Shown here: positions 5,080 through 6,416 of the stretch, one piece after another
How positions within the stretch are numbered: position 1 is the first letter of the stretch
Layout: each line of letters starts with the position of its first letter
Assembly (NCBI RefSeq): GCF_024684275.1
Contig: NZ_JAIKXF010000033.1
Location: 1 to 6,416 of the forward strand
Length of the DNA: 6,416 nt
Direction: 5' to 3'
From: Ruminococcus sp.
GTDB taxonomy: Bacteria; Bacillota_A; Clostridia; Oscillospirales; Ruminococcaceae
Translations under genes and position numbers: made by a program
The notes under the pieces: model-generated
What the model saw: only the letters and a program-made list of their open reading frames with translations
Database searches by the model: none
What the model was told of the DNA's origin: nothing

Positions 5080-5770
5080 ATTTAAATCTGTTGACCTTCA
5101 GACACGGCTCATCAGCCATTGCAGACTTCGGTGCCGGATTCTTATAAGTCCAGCCGATGACAGTAGACTGCTTGTTTTGGCCTGCCGTTTTGTCATAAAG
5201 CAGACCGTAAACCAGGCACTGCCCCTGCTCCAGACTTGCAAGAGTAGCTGCATCAATACCTGTGAGCTTAGAGATGTCCGCGAAATCAACGTATTCCGGG
5301 CGAAAGATAATCAGCGTCCTGCAGTTACCGAATGTTTTACCAAGTTTTTCCTTAACAGCTGAAAAGTGCTGTGTTGCTATTAACATACGTATACCATGTT
5401 TTGCACCCTTGCGCAGCAATTTGTCAATTGCGCTATCAGTGCTTATATCCAGATCTTGCGCTTCATCAAGAATTATTGTATTACGAGTCTCAGGGAAATG
5501 CTGCTTGAAGGCGTAAAAACTAGCAAGCAACATATCTGTCACGTATGAACCTTTAGCTACACTATCAAAGCCTGTGGAAATTACAACTATCTTCTTCTGG
5601 GCAGAGAAAAATTCTCTCCATGAAGTCTTTGGAGTTGGTAGTTCTTCAAAATCTTCAAGGACACCTTCGATTTTATCTCGTAAAGCCTTTTGAACTTCAT
5701 CTTTTTCATCAAGATAAGCAAGTATATCACATATATTTGACAGATACGTTGATAGCTTGAAATATAAAAG
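5066..5770 (-). pseudogene. 5'-truncated HerA/TraG-type P-loop ATPase (C-terminal part)
   Basis: The open frame runs for 234 residues to a TAG at 5066. TIILDEAQDL is a Walker B motif. KGAKHGIRMLIATQHFS is the sensor strand typical of DUF87/HerA, TraG and VirD4 ATPases, and GQCLVYG follows near the end. Coding continues well upstream of the first usable start (GTG at 5540-5542): the in-frame sequence reads SWREFFSAQKKIVVISTGFD, the strand before Walker B in this superfamily. No ATG occurs in that part, and a TGA at 5771-5773 closes the frame. The Walker A half is missing. A 158-residue product from the GTG (AAAGG seven bases upstream) is possible but would lack nucleotide binding. Such ATPases drive DNA transfer or processing in conjugative elements and some defence systems; which one applies here cannot be decided. 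Confidence 0.75.
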
Positions 5771-6042
5771 TCATATGATAGATGATGACTCTCTCAGTTT
5801 CTTCAAACCAGCTTACCATATAAGCAACTGTCCGGAGTGGATCGGAAGAAATATGTATTATCCGTTTCATAGGTACGATGTGCTGTACTATTCTAAAAAT
5901 GATATAAAAATGTCTAACTCCAGACACCTCCAGACACGTCGGTACTCATTTAAATGAGCAACAAGTGGAACTCACCGATCAGGAATTCTGGGATCTTATC
6001 TGGAATGATGTTCTTCCATGGATAGAAGAAAATGGTTATTGA
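5771..6042 (+). pseudogene. Short plus-strand gene broken by a 10-bp tandem duplication
   Basis: From 5771 the plus strand reads (S)HMIDDDSLSFFKPAYHISN..., then ...YYSKNDIKMSNSRH. There, the exact tandem repeat CTCCAGACAC (5918-5927 and 5928-5937) shifts the frame into LQTRRYSFK-stop (ending at 5957). Removing one copy gives a continuous frame onward through VGTHLNEQQVELTDQEFW and DLIWNDVLPWIEENGY to a TGA at 6040-6042, about 85 residues from the ATG at 5775. The second frame has no start codon of its own after its preceding stop (5905-5907), which supports the duplication as the cause. I do not recognise the family. The ATG at 5775 lacks a ribosome site and lies beside the point where the opposite-strand ATPase is cut, so the true N-terminus may also be lost. 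Confidence 0.6.
5918..5937 (+). repeat. Exact 10-bp tandem duplication
   Basis: Two adjacent copies of CTCCAGACAC. Ten is not a multiple of three, so the duplication shifts the reading frame of the plus-strand gene that contains it. Confidence 0.9.
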
Positions 6043-6247
6043 TATTTTATGGTGTTAATTTTCCTACACTTTTCCTACAGTTTTAAGTTTTTTTCTGCAA
6101 AGGCAATAAGCATCAAATCAGCTTTTGTCCTCGAAACACAGGTGCAAAACAGGATTCTATTAAATCATGAGAAACTGCCGAAAATCCGTCAGCGTCGCCT
6201 TGTGGTCCCGAAGGCCGTGGAGCATACAAAATTAAAGTTATAAAATG
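6043..6247. other. Region without a trusted gene
   Basis: The longest frame here (plus strand, 6049-6243) has an unconvincing start and composition, and I do not call it a gene. The block TGGTCCCGAAGGCCGTGGAG (6203-6222) is GC-rich compared with its surroundings. From memory it resembles sequence found just outside tRNA-borne attachment sites in related genomes, but no tRNA arm is present. The repeated TTCCTACA-like words near 6060-6078 are also reminiscent of integrase-end regions. It may be a relic flank of an element. Confidence 0.3.
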
Positions 6248-6275
6248 ATGACCGCCAAATGGCGGTCATTTGTTT
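6248..6275 (+). terminator. Rho-independent terminator cut by the insertion element end
   Basis: ATGACCGCC (6248-6256) and GGCGGTCAT (6261-6269) form a perfect 9-bp stem with an AAAT loop, followed by TTGTTT. The minus strand also carries a T-rich tail (CATTTTAT), so it can work in both directions. The insertion element begins immediately after the T-tract. Confidence 0.75.
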
Positions 6276-6316
6276 GTAAGCGTCAAATAAACCGCGTCCC
6301 ATAAGATATAAAAATA

Positions 6317-6335
6317 TCCTCGCCGATGGCGAGGA
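6317..6335 (-). terminator. Hairpin after the transposase gene
   Basis: TCCTCGCC (6317-6324) and GGCGAGGA (6328-6335) form an 8-bp GC-rich stem with a 3-nt loop. On the minus strand it is followed by TATTTTTAT. It lies 9 nt beyond the transposase stop. Confidence 0.7.
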
Positions 6336-6344
6336 AAAACTTTA

Positions 6345-6416
6345 TCAATTATTCCATGGCAGAAGTATCGTACCTGCCGGATTTGAAAACAGGTCGGTCA
6401 GATACTTTTCAACGTC
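6345..6416 (-). CDS. IS66-family transposase, C-terminal end only
   Basis: The last 23 codons of a minus-strand gene that enters from the right edge read DVEKYLTDLF, then GTILLPWNN-stop. Ending in LLPWN is typical of IS66-type transposases (TnpC), the DDE enzyme that moves the element. The 23 residues alone would be weak evidence, but the GTAAGCG terminal repeat 69 bp downstream supports the assignment. Whether the rest of the gene is intact cannot be seen. Confidence 0.6.
   Translation of the reverse strand, partial: DVEKYLTDLFSNPAGTILLPWNN

Larger units (their letters stand above)
6276..6416 (-). mobile_element. Right end of an IS66-family insertion sequence (partial)
   Basis: The terminal sequence GTAAGCGTCAAATAAACCGC begins at 6276. 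IS66-family inverted repeats begin with GTAA, often GTAAGCG, and the family makes 8-bp target duplications, so the candidate duplication is 6268-6275. The transposase reading frame runs toward this end and stops 69 bp inside it, as expected. The other end lies outside the window. Confidence 0.65.

Noticed and set aside
5727..5927. Minus-strand 66-codon open frame opposite the plus-strand broken gene
   Set aside because: It does not continue the ATPase frame, has no ribosome site, and its composition is less protein-like than the plus-strand reading that becomes continuous once the 10-bp duplication is removed.
5945..5958. 14-bp palindrome CTCATTTAAATGAG
   Set aside because: It lies inside the restored plus-strand coding frame and has no loop or T-tract, so it is most likely incidental.
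6049..6243. Plus-strand 64-codon open frame
   Set aside because: There is no ribosome site, the composition is not convincing, and it crosses a block that looks non-coding.
1..6416. CRISPR array, tRNA or rRNA genes
   Set aside because: I saw no regularly spaced direct repeats with unique spacers, no intact tRNA cloverleaf with a GGTTCGAATCC-type arm, and no rRNA signature on either strand.

Overview
The window looks like a low-GC Gram-positive gut bacterium of the class Clostridia, most likely a Ruminococcus-like Oscillospiraceae member. This is inferred from an LPQTG-anchored, BspA-type leucine-rich-repeat surface protein, AT-rich DNA with strong Shine-Dalgarno sites, near-consensus sigma-A promoters (TTGACA/TATAAT, 17-bp spacers), and an IS66-type element end. 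All intact genes are on the minus strand.

Layout. Positions 1-338 have no recognisable gene but hold three hairpins, the last being the probable terminator of the surface-protein gene. Positions 339-1751 encode a secreted, sortase-anchored DUF285/BspA repeat protein with a long threonine-rich stalk and a clear promoter at 1827-1855. Positions 1752-2152 are gene-poor, with two hairpins and a decayed reading frame. Positions 2153-2910 form a patchwork. A small intact gene of unknown function (2380-2754) has a perfect consensus promoter. It lies between two broken gene tails: the end of a probable SAM-dependent methyltransferase (2153-2395) and the end of a second copy of the neighbouring YbaK-domain gene (2806-2886). 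Positions 2932-3477 encode an intact YbaK-type prolyl-tRNA editing protein with its own promoter.

Positions 3588-6042 look like the decaying end of an integrative element. They contain a tyrosine integrase (3634-4677) with a strong terminator, a small helix-turn-helix protein (4751-4978), and the C-terminal two-hundred-odd residues of a HerA/TraG-type P-loop ATPase without its start. Facing these on the plus strand is a short gene broken by an exact 10-bp tandem duplication. A perfect plus-strand promoter (5004-5032) with no gene to drive lies between the helix-turn-helix and ATPase genes. Positions 6043-6247 hold no gene that I trust. A terminator follows at 6248-6275, and at 6276 an IS66-family element begins (GTAAGCG end plus the transposase C-terminus running off the window).

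Working together: the integrase and helix-turn-helix protein probably formed the integration/regulation module of a mobile island whose remaining functions have been lost. The editing protein and surface protein are ordinary host genes. I see no complete novel multi-gene system. The most interesting signals are the one-gene insert between two truncated tails, the orphan consensus promoter aimed at a GC-rich palindrome, and the 10-bp-duplication pseudogene.
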